Source: Prostheceraeus crozeri (lineage: Eukaryota > Platyhelminthes > Polycladida > Euryleptidae). From it: DNA of 64,000 nt. The notes beneath the pieces were generated by a model. It had not been told where the DNA came from, did no database searches, and saw nothing but the letters and a program-made list of their open reading frames with translations. The stretch covers positions 300,147-364,146 of the forward strand of contig CAJQUW010004458.1 in the NCBI GenBank assembly GCA_907163375.1. Reading direction: 5' to 3'. A program made the translations under genes and the position numbers. This document shows, in pieces, positions 9,125 to 22,700 of the stretch; the first letter of the stretch is position 1; each line of letters begins with the position of its first letter.

Positions 9125-12100
9125 GAAAAACACATTAAAATAATGATAAATATCTTTCGAAGCAAAATTCAGCACTAACCCCATGTCGGAGCACTGAATA
9201 TACTATTTAAAAGAGTATCGATTTTAGATAAAAAAGCTGCTTAAATAAAAAAGTTGCACTGCGAATGGCTTACAAAGTTTCCTGAATAATAGAAAATATT
9301 GCACTTTAGCAATCTGTTCATATTGTCAGTTTCAAAGTTAATGGATTTAATTTATTGATCTATCAAACACACTAGACAATTTCAATTTTTATGAAATTCA
9401 TCTTTACAATATACCAAGAAGACGTTTGTAGTGTTCTGAAAATGATCTGTTACAATGAAAAGCAGGAAAGCGTATCTTTGCATATTAGATTTTGATTTAT
9501 GAGATTTCCATCGACAACTTAATACCGTTGTCATGCACGTGGTAGATCATATTTTGGGTGATAATTTTTCAGTCCTTCGTACACTCAGACACCGTTACAT
9601 CTCGAAAGTCACTATGGCAATGTTGCCTCCGTCTAATTCATACATGCACAAAAGCTAATAACATGAAATTTCAAACAAGTCCATCTGTCTTTACTATGAT
9701 AGATCATGGAATCTCTATTATAGAATCAAACAGGCCGTAATTGTCGATGTAATGACTGCTGATGCTGGTTATGCAAATAAGCTCTATCGGATTTTATCCT
9801 TTTATGTTTACTTAATCTCCATATCTACAGAATTATTTCATTTATTCTGCTTGTTTGAATTTGGTTATTCTTTCTTCGAAAAGAACACTGTCCGTGTAAG
9901 TGTCATGTTCGTGAGAATATCTGTACGTGACATTCTTAACTTAATACGTTGTAAATAAATGCAACACAAACTCAGTCCAAACGCAAATTTGACTTACCTG
10001 TAATTGTAATGTTTGTCATTTTTTTCACAGACCTCAATCATCCCTGTTTAGAGAAATTTTACTGCTTGAATTACTGGTTAAACAGGCGAATCTTTGCAGT
10101 TTGAATGTATTCCGATTCCGATGCATTATCTCTTTCTTCAAGCTTGCCATATATTACGATGCAACGAAATTTAGAATGCTTCTATTTATGGAGGCTTGAC
10201 TCGATAAACAAATTAGTTGCTTAATCAAATGTTCTGTCAATCTGATACCAGTCTGTGAATTTCCAGATTTTATCAGTTTTCATCGAAAGATATTTTTCAT
10301 TCAGGTCTCCTTATCAGGTGACGTGTTTCTTTCAGTTGAATAGTTTTTAGTTGACATTTTATTTTTTATGAATTATTGAATAATCATATATTTTGAGAGG
10401 CGGATTTCCCTTAGGCACTCTAAAGCGACGTAATGTTTACGTGACATTTTACTCAGCAGCATTTTACTCTTGAAATCATGTTAGCCAGCCTATTTTTTCA
10501 CCGTGGTAACAAATGGATTACATGTAGGTCGGACCGGAATAACACGTCCAGTGTCCCGCGTGCTGTAATAATTTCAATGTTATCTGCGATTTTTCAGTTT
10601 TTCACTGATGCAAAATACTTCATTACATTGTCATACAGCCGATATGCCTGAATATGATTAATCTATCAGTAACTTTGAACTCATAACAAACCCACAAGTG
10701 CATAGGATCATATTGAGATATTTTTATAATTTCTGGAGATTATCTTTTATGAAAGCGATCAGACAAATTTCTCGCTGCTCAACTGTTGACCTGTGCACTT
10801 CGTGAAACTTGCAGCATTGAAGAACAGTACGACGGGTACCTGAATTCATAGCATAATTTAATTTGTATTCATATTTCTCATTTGGTTGCCACCTCATTTA
10901 GGCACCTATTTATTTTTATGAAATATGGATTTCTTTTTTCATCAGTTACCAACTGAAAGACAGGGAGTTGATGCATGATTTTGATGCACTTTTTGATATG
11001 CTGAATTTTGTTTGCATTCAGAAATAATCAATTTTTGCTTTCTCTATTGTGAATTCATATTATTGTCATTAAATCCCCAAGACTTAAATGTAATTAAAGT
11101 TACAAAAAATGTGAGGTATTTTATTTTAAAAATACAAGGTATTATTAACAGCTGAAGGTGCATGCGAAGACAAGATATCACAATTAGTACAAGCCGATGG
11201 AGATACATGTATGAGAAGTGGTAGAAAAGCGCTATTTTTCTTTCGCTTCCCCTATTTGAATGTGTGTTCTTCCAATAATACCATCCGCGAGGTGTCTGAT
11301 CAGACTCACTTCCATAGGATTTCTGATTTTTCTTAGTTAACTCTGCTTAACAATTAGGCTCTACGCGCACGTTTGGAATAATGATTATAGCTTTGACATT
11401 CTTGTGTAGCTTGTGGTAACCCAAAAGCTTTGATCTTCAGCTCAATATTTATTTTTAGACGGTATGCCGTCTGCATGTTGTTCGTACACACTGTCGTCTA
11501 GGTAGTTTAACTTTACATCAGCGGGTGATAATTGTGTAAATCATGAACTGTAGCTGTAGCCATTGATTTAAGAAAAAACGATTATTTTTGTTTGTCTGTT
11601 TTATATTTTGTCTTGAAAATAGATGGAAAAGTTCGTCGTGGGAAATATTGTCTTCAAAGACCAATGTCAAGACACCTCTGAAGATGTTTGATCATTCATC
11701 AACTTAGTGTAACCCAAATGTTGAACTATGAACCCCAACTCTCAGGAGATCCGCCATTATCTTTCCTGTAACTTAAGCTAATAAGGGACCTAGCTATCAA
11801 GTAGCTTTCAATCAACGGTGTGATTCCAGAGAACTCGTAGTCCTCGATTCATCGAACAGAAGCCGTGATGCAGATCCGATTTAACTGCCATCACACAAAT
11901 CATATTGAAACGGCAGATTACTTCACTGCTGACTGCACTATAACTACCAGTTGTTTCAGCACAGCTAGAGACCGTAGAGATGCGTGTGATTTCAGTCGCC
12001 TGAAATTCTGCGGGTGAGTCAAAAATAACTGCGTATTTTCTTATCAACCCTTCGATGTTGGATGAACGCGATGATATTCTTCAGTATAGTTCACATGATT

Positions 12101-12861
12101 TGACCAGTTGTTTTCTTTGGTGATCGACCAACCCCACCTCGTATTGATTTAGGCATTTTGCTGAAGATTTATTGCATAAACATACACATGTGTAGTAACG
12201 CCAGCATTTTGGCTCAATGAATTCACGCCAGCAAAGTTGCTTGAAAACAGCCATTCATCTAAAACTTCTCCCTCATATTTAGCGTCGTTAGGAAGTCCGT
12301 ATCTTTATACGGTCTCCCATTGTTCCAAATGTTGTGTTAAGATTGTTCATTCGTTTGTGTTTTAACATGCAGTAAGCATTCGTTTAAAAAATCATTTGGA
12401 AATAGCAGACTCCGGATTAACGTTTTGGACACATGTGAGTACATCTCATGCGGCTATCATAAACATTTCCAATCAAATGAACTTCCATCAGCGTTCTGAT
12501 CAGAACGAATCATCGTCTGATTGAAGTGATGGAAGATTTCTTCCTTGCCTGTTGGGATATCCATGAAATCAGCGTAAAACTCTCACAATTGACAACAATC
12601 ACATGTAAAAAAATATTATAAGAAATCAAAGACCACAATCCAAAATCGCAATTTATTGAAAACACTACAGATTTGTTAATTAATATATATATTTATCAAA
12701 ATTGTATCACATATTATTAAAATTTTCGTAGTAAAATTGTATAAAATTATATTTTTCCCTTTCTTTGATCACTCCACCTGCAACCCTCTAAAACATCCGA
12801 GTATGCAACAGACATCCACAACATAATATTAAAAGCAACGGCATCTTGTGGTGCAGTTTAA

Positions 12862-13410
12862 ATGGACAATAATATATACAGGATGATTGCTTTTCAAGTG
12901 CTGCACATCTCTCACTTGCAGCAACTTAGAAAAACAACAAGATACCATCACTGCCACTTAAAAGGCCTTCACACTCCCCTCTTGGAATACATATCCACAA
13001 TCTCGTCACCAATCATCTCACAAACAAATGTCGACAAGCTACATGTGATACAAAATACCAAATGCAAGGCATCATAATAATGCAGACACTCCGCCACCCA
13101 TTTAAACCTCTCATCACGCTGCAGCCAATTCCTCACTCCCACCAAATCCCACCACCTTCACCACAGAAAAGTGCACCACACATTCACTCACGCAACTACC
13201 CAACGTGTCTACAAAACAGCGACTCAAGCAGACATGTACTTACCTTGTCATGTACTCACATACGTCGCACACAGACAAAACAAAGTCATGAACGCACCTC
13301 TTGCAAAAGTAGCACACACGGTTCACAAATCAGACCTACCATTTTACAGACGCACACAAGAACATAAACTCACCAGCAAATTGCCCTTCTTCAAAGAATA
13401 TTGTACATAA
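12862..13410 (+). pseudogene. LINE (jockey/CR1-type) reverse transcriptase 3' remnant
   Basis: The frame around 12970-13060 reads TPLLEYISTISSPIISQTNV, then DKLHVIQNTK. This matches the thumb region after the RT palm in jockey/CR1-like LINEs (PLLEYAS..WSP....I..LQ.IQN). Downstream, Pro/His/Thr-rich frames continue in other phases to about 13410, consistent with a decayed C-terminus. There are several frame breaks and no YADD motif. The fragment lies within 200 bp of the last PKA exon and in the same orientation. Confidence 0.45.
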
Positions 13411-13571
13411 AAAGTCCCTTCTTTCCCCCTTCTCTTTGCAAATCCTAGCCACATCAAACCACATCTAACCACATGAAACATCTCTTCTCTTGCACACTCA
13501 TACATGCAGCCGTCGACACAACCAGTTTCCTATGAAACGTGAATACCACTAACTGTTGTTTTCTTTTTCAG

Positions 13572-13862
13572 GTTCGCTTCCCCTCGCACTTCAGCTCCGA
13601 CTTGAAGGACCTCCTGCGAAATCTCCTGCAAGTTGACCTTACCAAACGTTATGGTAATCTGAAGAACGGTGTCAACGATATCAAAAACCACAAATGGTTT
13701 GCTTCCACCAACTGGATCGCAATATATCATCGGGAAGTTGAAGCTCCATTCACCCCGAGAGTACGCGGTCCTGGCGACGCCACCAATTTCGACGACTATG
13801 AAGAGGAGGCCCTTAGAATTGCGCCATCGGAGAAGTGTGCCAAGGAGTTTGCTGATTTTTGA
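13572..13862 (+). CDS. cAMP-dependent protein kinase catalytic subunit, last coding exon
   Basis: The exon starts after a T-rich acceptor (AG at 13570-13571), codes for 96 residues and ends at TGA 13860-13862. It begins [20 protein letters not shown] and continues through [14 protein letters not shown], the WFA..NWIAIY helix and the acidic NFDDYEEE tail to the hydrophobic motif FADF (FSEF in vertebrates). This equals residues 255-350 of mouse C-alpha with no length change. The turn motif differs: where most PKAs have R-V/I-S around Ser338, this reads RIAPSEK, so Ala occupies the autophosphorylated position and a Ser sits two residues later. The rest of the core is strictly conserved, so the gene looks functional. 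Confidence 0.95.
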   Translation, partial: VRFPSHFSSDLKDLLRNLLQVDLTKRYGNLKNGVNDIKNHKWFASTNWIAIYHREVEAPFTPRVRGPGDATNFDDYEEEALRIAPSEKCAKEFADF

Positions 13863-15248
13863 GTCTTCGTGTTTGGGGAACCTATGCGCTTCTGAATTGT
13901 ACAGTAGAAATCGTTGAATTGACAGTACGCAGTGGAAATGAGAAAAGAAATCCCAGTTGTTAATCAGTGGGGAAGACATGCTTCCTTGGAGGGACTAATA
14001 TTGAAGTCTCTTACTCAAGAATTTTTCCCAACTATGTTCACAAGTAATGCGCACACACAATCTATCGTCATTAATCATCCTACAGTCAACGCATGTTACT
14101 GATAAATGATCAGCAGCAGTAACATTACTCTACCTTTTGGTATGGTGCAGTAAGAAAAATCTTGAGAAGACTGACCTAACGGTATGATTTATTTACGATG
14201 GATGATCAAAATCGTTATCATCAGTTGTTTGAGTAGCAACTGAGGTAACAACAGGATGAATCATAAAAAATCCCTCCATTGTTCTTAGATTGACTTTGTG
14301 TAAATCAAGATTGGCATTTGGAAGTGTAATTGGGTTGTGTGTTTCTCCCTTTGTGCTCCCATTTGTTACCGACTTGTACATACAAAGCGATGAGCCAGAA
14401 ATTTTGATGAAGTTAGCAGCTTTGTTATGCCACGTGTCCACTGCTCGCGAAACGTTGTCGCCATGAAGTATTGGTGTTATATATATAATGTACTTCAGTC
14501 CACTTCGCTGCCTCCCGATACCCACCCACCCACCCACTACTGATGTTTCGTTCTTTTTTGACTTGATGATTTATGTGGTTACTTTAAACTTATTTCTGAA
14601 AATGCTTATGACATTAATCGATAGAAGACTCATCTACTCTTCGTTTGTGATTTGCCATCTGAAAAAGATATTGAAATTTACAGACGTGTTATTATAGATA
14701 ATGTGCCGTCAAATTTGAGATAGCTGTTGTACACAAAGTAATGAAGAAAAATTTTTCCATCTACAAGCAAGTTGCCATGTGTCCTGTAAATGGTTCTTGA
14801 GACTGCTTTTGTCACATACAGACGAAGAATTATGGTCTGATTGTTTCCTTAAACGATTGTCTTTTGTTGTCGTTACGTGTACATATCAGTGCACGGTACG
14901 CTTGGATTTCATTACATGTCAAGCCGCATGTTCTTTCATGGCATGGATCCTCATTATGTTGGCGTGTTGGCTTTCCAGGAGTTAGTTTGGCAGTGTGCCC
15001 TGTTTGAGTGCATGATATCATTCTGCGCCAACGCGCTTGTCCTTACCAATTCAAGGGAAAATCGTCTGTTTGTAACATACTAAAGCATTGTCAGTTAAAT
15101 GTAATGGTCGAATGTCATTTGCAAGAAATGTTGCGTCGGCGTTACATTTGTATGATGTCGGCAATTTGTGCAGATATAAATTCTATTGTATCGATTCTGA
15201 AATCGGTTATATAGTACCATAACAGATCTAGATGAAATACAAAATAAA
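13863..15248 (+). other. Probable 3' UTR of the PKA gene with a poly(A) signal
   Basis: No recognised coding segment follows the stop. The first good AATAAA that I see downstream is at 15243-15248. The extent is inferred; an earlier or later end is possible. Confidence 0.4.
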
Positions 15249-16079
15249 GTGATATTATTTGTTCTTGTCATCTGTGAATCAAGTTCAGATAAAACAGAAG
15301 AATAGTTGTTATTTCTAGCGAATGAAGACAAATTCTCGCAGCATGATCTAGATATTGCTGTAATGAAACGAAGGGCGCAATGACTAAGACGCTTAGTGGC
15401 ATTGGGCACGGTTCCTAGCCACAAAAAGTGCCATCCCACGTACATTTAAGCATTAACATCAGTAGTTGAATTATCTTAACTAAGCTTCGAGTTGTTAATC
15501 AGGTTTAATTAGGCCTTAAAAGTAAATAATTATGCACGGATTGCAAAAAGCCTACGCTGGGTTTTGCCTCCTCCAGAATCTACAAAACTCATTTTCTCTA
15601 AATCCCTTTGAACAACATGTTATGATTGTTTCCGTCACGCTTTTAATCCAAAATAGCAGGGAATTAATTGCTATAGTACAGAAACAATGTTTAGCCACGA
15701 GTTCCAAAGTTTGCATCTATCACTGCTTTTGCGCCAACTGTAAACCGTTATCCATCGATAACGAAACAACTGGAATATATAGGCCCTACAGCTCAATCCA
15801 ATTTTTCTTCTGAGAAACTGAAAATTGAAGAAACTACGTCATTGCACTAGTCGGCTTTCTTTAGAACCTAGCCTGAATTCGAGGTGAAAATTGAGACTAT
15901 ACCGAATTACTCATGGAATATGGTGTCACTACATAGCAACAATTCATAAAATAAATGCTCTAGCTGATAAAATAGGTATTTTTTGATAAAAAAATCAGTA
16001 TGGTGTTCCGGTGGTCTCGATTCAACCGTTCCTAGGTTTTGATTCTTTCAAGGAGCGTCGGCACATCCCTGGTCGACGG
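15249..16079. other. Unassigned AT-rich spacer
   Basis: I see no gene, RNA or clear repeat here; the reading frames are short and unlike any family I know. Confidence 0.5.
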
Positions 16080-16430
16080 ATTTAGTAACAAAAACGTTAG
16101 AGAGTAACGTTAATATCTTTCGAATTATGGCAACTTTAACGTTAGCAAATAGAGAAGTGTACGTTAGCAATGGTCCACTTTTTCTGCTATCCTAACGAAA
16201 ACCTATAACGTTAGTTATTTGTTAGTCAAATCTAAAAAGTAACGTTATAGCATACTTCGCAAAACTCACTATACGTCTCATTTCACTAATTTCCAATGAT
16301 CCAGAGATATACTAAGATCAAAACTTGATCCATATAGTGTTACCGTTTTTCATCACAATTAAATACCAAAATATAAATCCTTGATCGAAGGTTTATCGTG
16401 CCAAAAACGTTAGAGTAACGTTAAATTGTT
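16080..16430. repeat. Cluster of TAACGTTA-like palindromic words
   Basis: The palindrome AACGTT occurs about seven times in 350 bp, twice as the close pair AAAACGTTAGAG...GTAACGTTAA (near 16088 and 16407). Clusters of short repeats of this type are typical of subterminal regions of DNA transposons. This one lies about 0.9 kb beyond the stop of the ORF at 17339, so it may mark the end of that element. Termini were not found. Confidence 0.45.
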
Positions 16431-17338
16431 CTGATCGACAAGTTCCGCTATCCTAAATTAAGAAAAGTATTATTTCCAATATAAACTTTAGTTTCCAAAA
16501 AACGAATTTCATTGATTATTACAATTGTAATCCGCATGAGAAAGATAGTGAAATCTCACCAAAAATAATTGTTCTTAGAAAAAGCCAAAACATGTACAAC
16601 TAAGTTAACAAAATTGTATCACATCAATTAACCAGAGTATACATGTATACAGACAATTCTGGAAAAATTACAATTTCAGTCTTAGCATGATTTTGCAATA
16701 TAGCCAAGTCCATTTTCCACTTCAGAGACCATCAACATATCCAATATGTACCTGGCAGGTTGACTTGCGAGTAGATTATAATGCCCTGAGTAAGTTATCC
16801 AGATAAGTAAATATACTCGGAGTAAATTTATAATATTCAATTAGCATATTAAGCTATACTTGTGAACATAATTGGGAAAACCGAGTAGGAGCTATTATTG
16901 TATCAGGTGCATGCAATTATGAAAATATTTGTAGCCTATAATTCAAATCTGAAGATAATCTTTGCTAAGGTAGAAATATTATTTGTAAAAAAGCAAATCA
17001 CCACAATAACAAAATCAGTTGTTTTTCCAGTAACATTTATAATTAAATTATGTCGAGCTATCAAACTTTCCAAATGCTATTATGCAAATTTTTCCAAGAA
17101 ATTCGGTGTGTTCAATCATAAATCAGGGCTAGGTCTACTCTATTATTGCGCAATGTGATGGTCTCTACAACATTGTACATGATATAGTACTTCTAATGAT
17201 TACATGATCAATCAAATAAAAAGCATCTGGTGAAATTGCATTGACATTCATGAATCATGGTTACTTTGCAAAATAAAGAGATGCAATTTTTGAAAAATGG
17301 CAATGCACCTTGACAACATTATCTAGCCTAGCATTACA
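16431..17338. other. Unassigned AT-rich sequence downstream of the DUF4806-like ORF
   Basis: No supportable gene. It may be the 3' untranslated and terminal part of the transposon on the minus strand. Confidence 0.4.
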
Positions 17339-18436
17339 TTAGCGTTTGACAGAATTTGGGGCTTTCTTCAGCCATCTCTGTATAGAGTCGATTATATCTT
17401 TTTCAGATGCATTCGTAAATTCATTTCGCGCAATTCCAAAAATGATACGACATATATTCGGGAAACAGTTTTTAAGTGATAGTTTCCCTTTATGTTTCCC
17501 AAGCTAATTTAGTTCACAGGCGACCTGTTGTGTAAAAAGCTTTGACAGTGTCATGTATACTGTCGATCTAACTTCATCACCACCAACATTTCCAACGCAA
17601 GACACAAATGTTTCCACTTTATCAGATGTACTGAAATGCTCATTCAATTTCTCACAGTCTGCAATAAGCTCACAAGGGAGTTTCACATCGATGTCAGGTA
17701 TCTGAATATTCTTATTCCTCAGTTGTCTTAGCATCATATTGTTCTCCTTGTTTAAAATGTAGTTAGCACTCAGAGGTTTTATAATTTGGGAGGCAGTGGT
17801 ATTCGTGCTTCCGCATACTTCTACTAGAACTGTCAGTTTCACTAGGCTTAGTGATTGGATGGTCACGAGATCTATCTAGCGATGACATAGAAGCACCAAG
17901 AGCCTGAACATGTCTTCCAGTCGGCGTAGAAGAATGTCCGGAAATTTCATCGGGAGCGCGCGTTGGTGTTGATGCACGGCTAGTAACTGGTCGAAGATTA
18001 TCAGGTATTGGATCGAAATGTGGGGTCTTTCTGGTCGGCGTAGAAGAATGTCCGGGAATTTCATCGGGAGCGCGCGTTGGTGTTGATGCACGGCTAGTAA
18101 CTGGTCGAAGATTATCAGGCATTGGATCGAAATGTGGGGTCTTCCTGATCGGCGTAGAAGTATGTAAGGAAATTTCATCAGGATTCCACGTTGCTAACGA
18201 TACAGGACTCGCAGCTGGGCGAGGGATACTGGGCATTGGATCACAATTTGAAGCCTTTCTAGTTGACTTAGAACAATGTCTGGAAATTTGTAAGTTTGTT
18301 TCTCCACCTTCGTTATCAGAAGTTTCACTGGTGCGGTCAAAACAAGGTCTTTTCCTAGGCTGCTCTCCGTCAGTCTCCGATATACTCCCCTTCTTTTCAT
18401 ATCGCTGAGCGCGATAATAGACATAATCCAAGTCAT
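17339..18436 (-). pseudogene. DUF4806-like ORF2 of a CACTA-like transposon, last exon
   Basis: Read on the minus strand, an acceptor (TTTCATACAG) precedes 18436, and the frame DDLDYVYYRAQRYEKKG follows in the phase left by the donor at 24797. Next come a Ser/Thr-Pro-rich linker with a 114-bp (38-residue) repeat (STPTRKTPHFDP, then PDNLRPVTSRASTPTRAPDE) and a terminal domain (LPCELIADCEKLNEHF, then VGGDEVRSTVYMTLSKLF, ending in SEKDIIDSIQRWLK before the stop at 17339-17341). The terminal part resembles DUF4806 domains found in spliced second ORFs of animal transposons and in some host genes. One frame change near 17780 and an in-frame TAG at about 17505 mean this copy is broken. A stand-alone host gene is a less likely alternative. 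Confidence 0.6.
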
Positions 18437-19554
18437 CTGTATGAAATATGTAGGCTATCATGCAGCATTAAAAAACAACTGATGATCCTCATTTAATCAA
18501 AATTATATACGTAAGTCTCACAATCATTTTGATGTGTGTAATTTGCATCACTAGCGTCCTATTTCAGGATGCACGGAATAAAGAATCAGACATTCTCTTT
18601 AACAGGACGCCCGCCAATTTTCAGATGGTAATTTCCAAACAGAAGAGAAGATTCAGACTTTCAGCAAAAATCGCAATGCACCCGACAGATACATAGATAG
18701 TTATGGAACGCGTGCAAAAAACTGATTGAACTCAACACTTAGAACGATTCTTATTGAGAGAAACCAAAACGTGGAAGAAAATGTTTCTTTGTCAACGGTC
18801 CCAAGACTTTCGCATACGACATTGTCATAAAAAATGTCTTTCAGCTCTGAGAACCGTCGCAAAACCGCTGCTCGGCTCGGTGCAGTGTCAGGAGGAATCT
18901 TTCTCAACTTATTGAAACACTCGCTAGCAATAAGGTCCAATCTGAGATGTGTCAGCAGTGCGTGGAAGTTGTTCATAGTCGATCTTTAAGCGCGGAAATT
19001 GACACCAAATTGCGGTGATTATACAAATCCGCAGTGTTTATACATGAAGATAGTTAGCGGATGCTAACTGAAAATATATGTGAAGAATTAGAAAATACAA
19101 TCAACATTATTAAATATTATATGAAGAGCGACGTTACGTCTGTCTCCTTTGCGTTTATTGACCGCATTATAAAAGAAATTCAATTAAAGATCGCTAGACT
19201 ACGGCCGTCGCTTCGTGCCACAGAAATTTCAAGGACCAATTCAGAAGTAGCAGTATGATGCAGTGCATCAAATGTATAGCCATAAAGCGTAGTTATTGCT
19301 TATAGCTCGCTATTGCTCGAAGAAAGTCGGAATAATAGAAAATTCAAAGAAGTAGGATATACTCGTATATTAACAGAATTCACGAAGACAGCCACTGTAT
19401 AGTTCTACTTTATTGCTTTTCTCCGAATTGAGTTTCTCTGATTTTTGATCCTGATAAGCAATTCGAGGGAATGATACGAACACGCATTTCTGAGATGGAT
19501 GACTAAATCATTCTGTGTAGCCTACTCTTGACTTCTGCAAGTGTTATAGCGCAT

Positions 19555-19790
19555 TGACCGGCGCTGTGGCCTAGTAGTAATGTCTGCCCTGCGTCCGGTA
19601 GACCTTTGTTCAAATCGTGGTCGGGTCAAACCTAAAACTTTTAAAATAGGTACATGTAGACTCTGCATTCTTGCTAAACACCCAGCACAAAAAGAATGCG
19701 AGTGGGATAAATAACATCTCGGCCACATGGAAGAATGGCTCTGAGCCAAATGTGCTTCCGAGTATAAACAAAGTTAATTTACAAGTATCT
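19555..19790 (+). mobile_element. tRNA-derived SINE
   Basis: The A box TGGCCTAGTAG at 19567-19577 and the B box GTTCAAATC at 19608-19616 have the spacing of a tRNA-derived SINE head. A body containing CACAAAAAGAATGCGAGTGG and ATAACATCTCGGCC follows. The 3' end is uncertain. The head differs from the tRNA-like segment of the ribozyme satellite. It sits inside the ORF2 intron. Confidence 0.6.
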
Positions 19791-22700
19791 CCTAACGTAT
19801 CTCTTACATCAATTACATTTTGTGATACTCTGCATGCTTTTTCTTTTCAAAATCATCAATTGACTTGTTTCTTCTATCTTCAGATAGCTTTGCGATATAT
19901 TCACGATTAAAACTCCAGCTGATCATTTCAAGTAATGGCATTCTTCATTTAAAAGGTGTTTCGCGATTTTTTGAAATTATTTTACCTCTCATTTCGATCC
20001 TTTGTTTTGTGATGTTCTCGTTAAGAATCCTTTCATAGTAGTAGTACATTTTTCATGTATTTAATTGATAAGAAGTTAAATTTTGTTTCTTTGAATCTCG
20101 AGGTGTAGTACAAAAATCGATGCCATAATAGAATTCTTCGGGTTGAATAATGGCACTATACCAAAACTTGACGCATTTCATTGATGTATACCGGAGTTAA
20201 CACTATTTAATTCTTTACTCTACGGCTGAAATGACATCATAGAGCATCCTCTTGCATTCAACCGACTGTCTGTTGACATGGGCATCCAGGACACGAGTCT
20301 CATATACGCAAGGTAACTACAGTGATTGCAAACTAATTATTGAATGGTTCCCTTAGTCAATCATTGATCGGTATTGATGTTTGTGACGGACTTTCTGTTA
20401 TGCTGCGGTTGTAATGCTACAAAGGTTATTTCATTTGGAAAGAGGAGGATAGCTATAATTATCAAACTTCATGGATCTCAGGATTGACCCAATTTATCTT
20501 TGGATTTACGGAAACGTAGGCACCATGTATACAGGTAGGTACATTCTGAATGTCATGCCGATAATTTCTCAGAAAGTATGTATACTTAACTATGAGATTT
20601 TCTTGTAATTTACATATTTCACTGTGAAAATTGTTTTTGATCTATGTATCAAAAATATTAAATTGGGTTGTGAGGTGTTGTATGACAGAGCACTTAAAAT
20701 TTTCTCTTCAAGCATTTTATTTTGTTTAAGTGCAGTGTTCTTCGAATGATTATATTACCGTTCCCGATCAAAGCGAAGAGGAAGAATTCATTGACACATT
20801 GTCAAAACGCATTGCTGACACAATTGTGAATGACTGAATTTCTTAAGGATTCAAACACGTATATTCCTAACGCGAAATTTCGGATACCTCATACGATAAA
20901 ATTTGTCGTGTTTAACAGGTAAGAATAACACGCTTTCAATCTAATTTGTCTCTCGCTCTGAGAGGCTTGTATGAACAATTGTACACTGTGTGCATAACAT
21001 ACACATTTTTTCTGAAATGTTGGTTAATAGGGTTGGATTAACTTGAAGAAAATATTCAATTGGGAAAATATGTATTAGGCTACTGTCATATTCCAGCAAA
21101 TAAAATCAGGATACGTACGGTATTCCAATACCAGACGCATGTTGATTGAAGTTCAATGTTTTCTCATTTATGTTTTTGGGACATCAGTATGCAGTACCAA
21201 ACTTTTTTACGAAATACATTTCAAATCACCAAAACTAAGTGAAGTTTACTTTCCTGGAAAAAATCAATAACACTTGAGACATCAGCCGAAAAGTAAAATA
21301 TCCATGGCGAATAACCACTGGTGTTACGATTTAAAATGAAAAGCTTATTAGGCCCTACATGATTTGGCCGAAGCGCTCTATGTGTAGCTCAGTTAAAAAA
21401 TCAACTATACTGAATTTAACATGAATCACATAATCTGCAGACGCCTTTTTTCTTTCCTTCAACCGATTGAATTTCTTCCAATTATCACCTGCATATGTTC
21501 CTTCGGAAGAATAGCGGTTGCTACGTTTTATGCAATTAATTGCGCTAAAACTGCATTCTACTAAATAGTAGGCCGAGAAGAAGGAGAAAAGAGCTTCGCT
21601 TTTGTATCGTTAGGCTTGTATATTGATCCACCGTTTGTTTGTAAAATCCTATCAGTTATCCTCTTATTCTTTAAAACACTTGACTGTCGGAGAGGGCCAC
21701 AGTTGCTAGCCAATGTCTATCAGTCGCGAGATAACAAAACTGTATGAGATTCCTTATCTCAGGGTCTCTAAGATCTCTTCATCCTTGAGATAAAAACAGA
21801 AATGCTTTCTCTCACCCATGACGCACATTCGGTCATTTCCAATAATTGCTTTTTAAAAAAAATTTGGGTGACGTGCCCCACTCCCCCTGCATATAAATCA
21901 TAATCATCATCTTCTAACCTTTGATTGTGCTCGTTTCTTATCTGTGGACTATCGCCGCAAAAGTATTAGTTGCAAACTTTTCCTACGAATAGTATCAGAA
22001 TCAGCGCATCCTCTTCACCATCTCTTACTGCCGATCATGAATCATTCTATAGACAATTTCGTCTTCCAGTGATCACTACATACAAGTCTACGTGAAAGCA
22101 GCTTCATCACATGTAGCCTCCTACTAAGTTGTACAATCATGAATTTTGTGTATAGCCCAATAACTTTGTAATGACTTTCTCATTCCATGAACTTTCGCTA
22201 ATGTATTTATTATGACTCACAATTCTCAATACTGAGACATCGATTGATGAAATACACCTTTTCCAATTCATGTATAAGAATACGACATTCAATCATTAAT
22301 TATCTCAAATCAAAGATAAAAAGGTGGTATGTTTTGAGATTATTAATTGATGAACTGAGATGTAAGATTACTTTGAATATCTACCTCAATTCAATCGTAA
22401 AATTATCAAAACGATAATGAATAGACTAAAATCAAATGTGAATGCTTGATGTTCTTGAAAAAAACTTACTGTATCCCAGTTGCTTCACTGTAGGCCCTAC
22501 TATTTGTGAACATATATATGCTAATGACTTTTGAGCCCTGTTTGCCTCAGGCATTTTCTTGTCGGTGAAGTACGTGTATTAGGGGGCATAAGCTCTCCCC
22601 CTAAGAATTTCTAAACCATTGACTTAGGCTATATGGCATAACATAATCAGGTATACCTATTTTGAGCATGCTCTATCCGATGGTGGTATCAGTTTTCATT

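Noticed and set aside
11808-12047. 79-codon minus-strand frame in the PKA intron
   Set aside because: No family resemblance or splice context; most likely chance or a fragment of an unidentified repeat.
16080-16430. AACGTT cluster as a host enhancer
   Set aside because: No nearby host promoter is visible and a transposon subterminal region explains it more simply.
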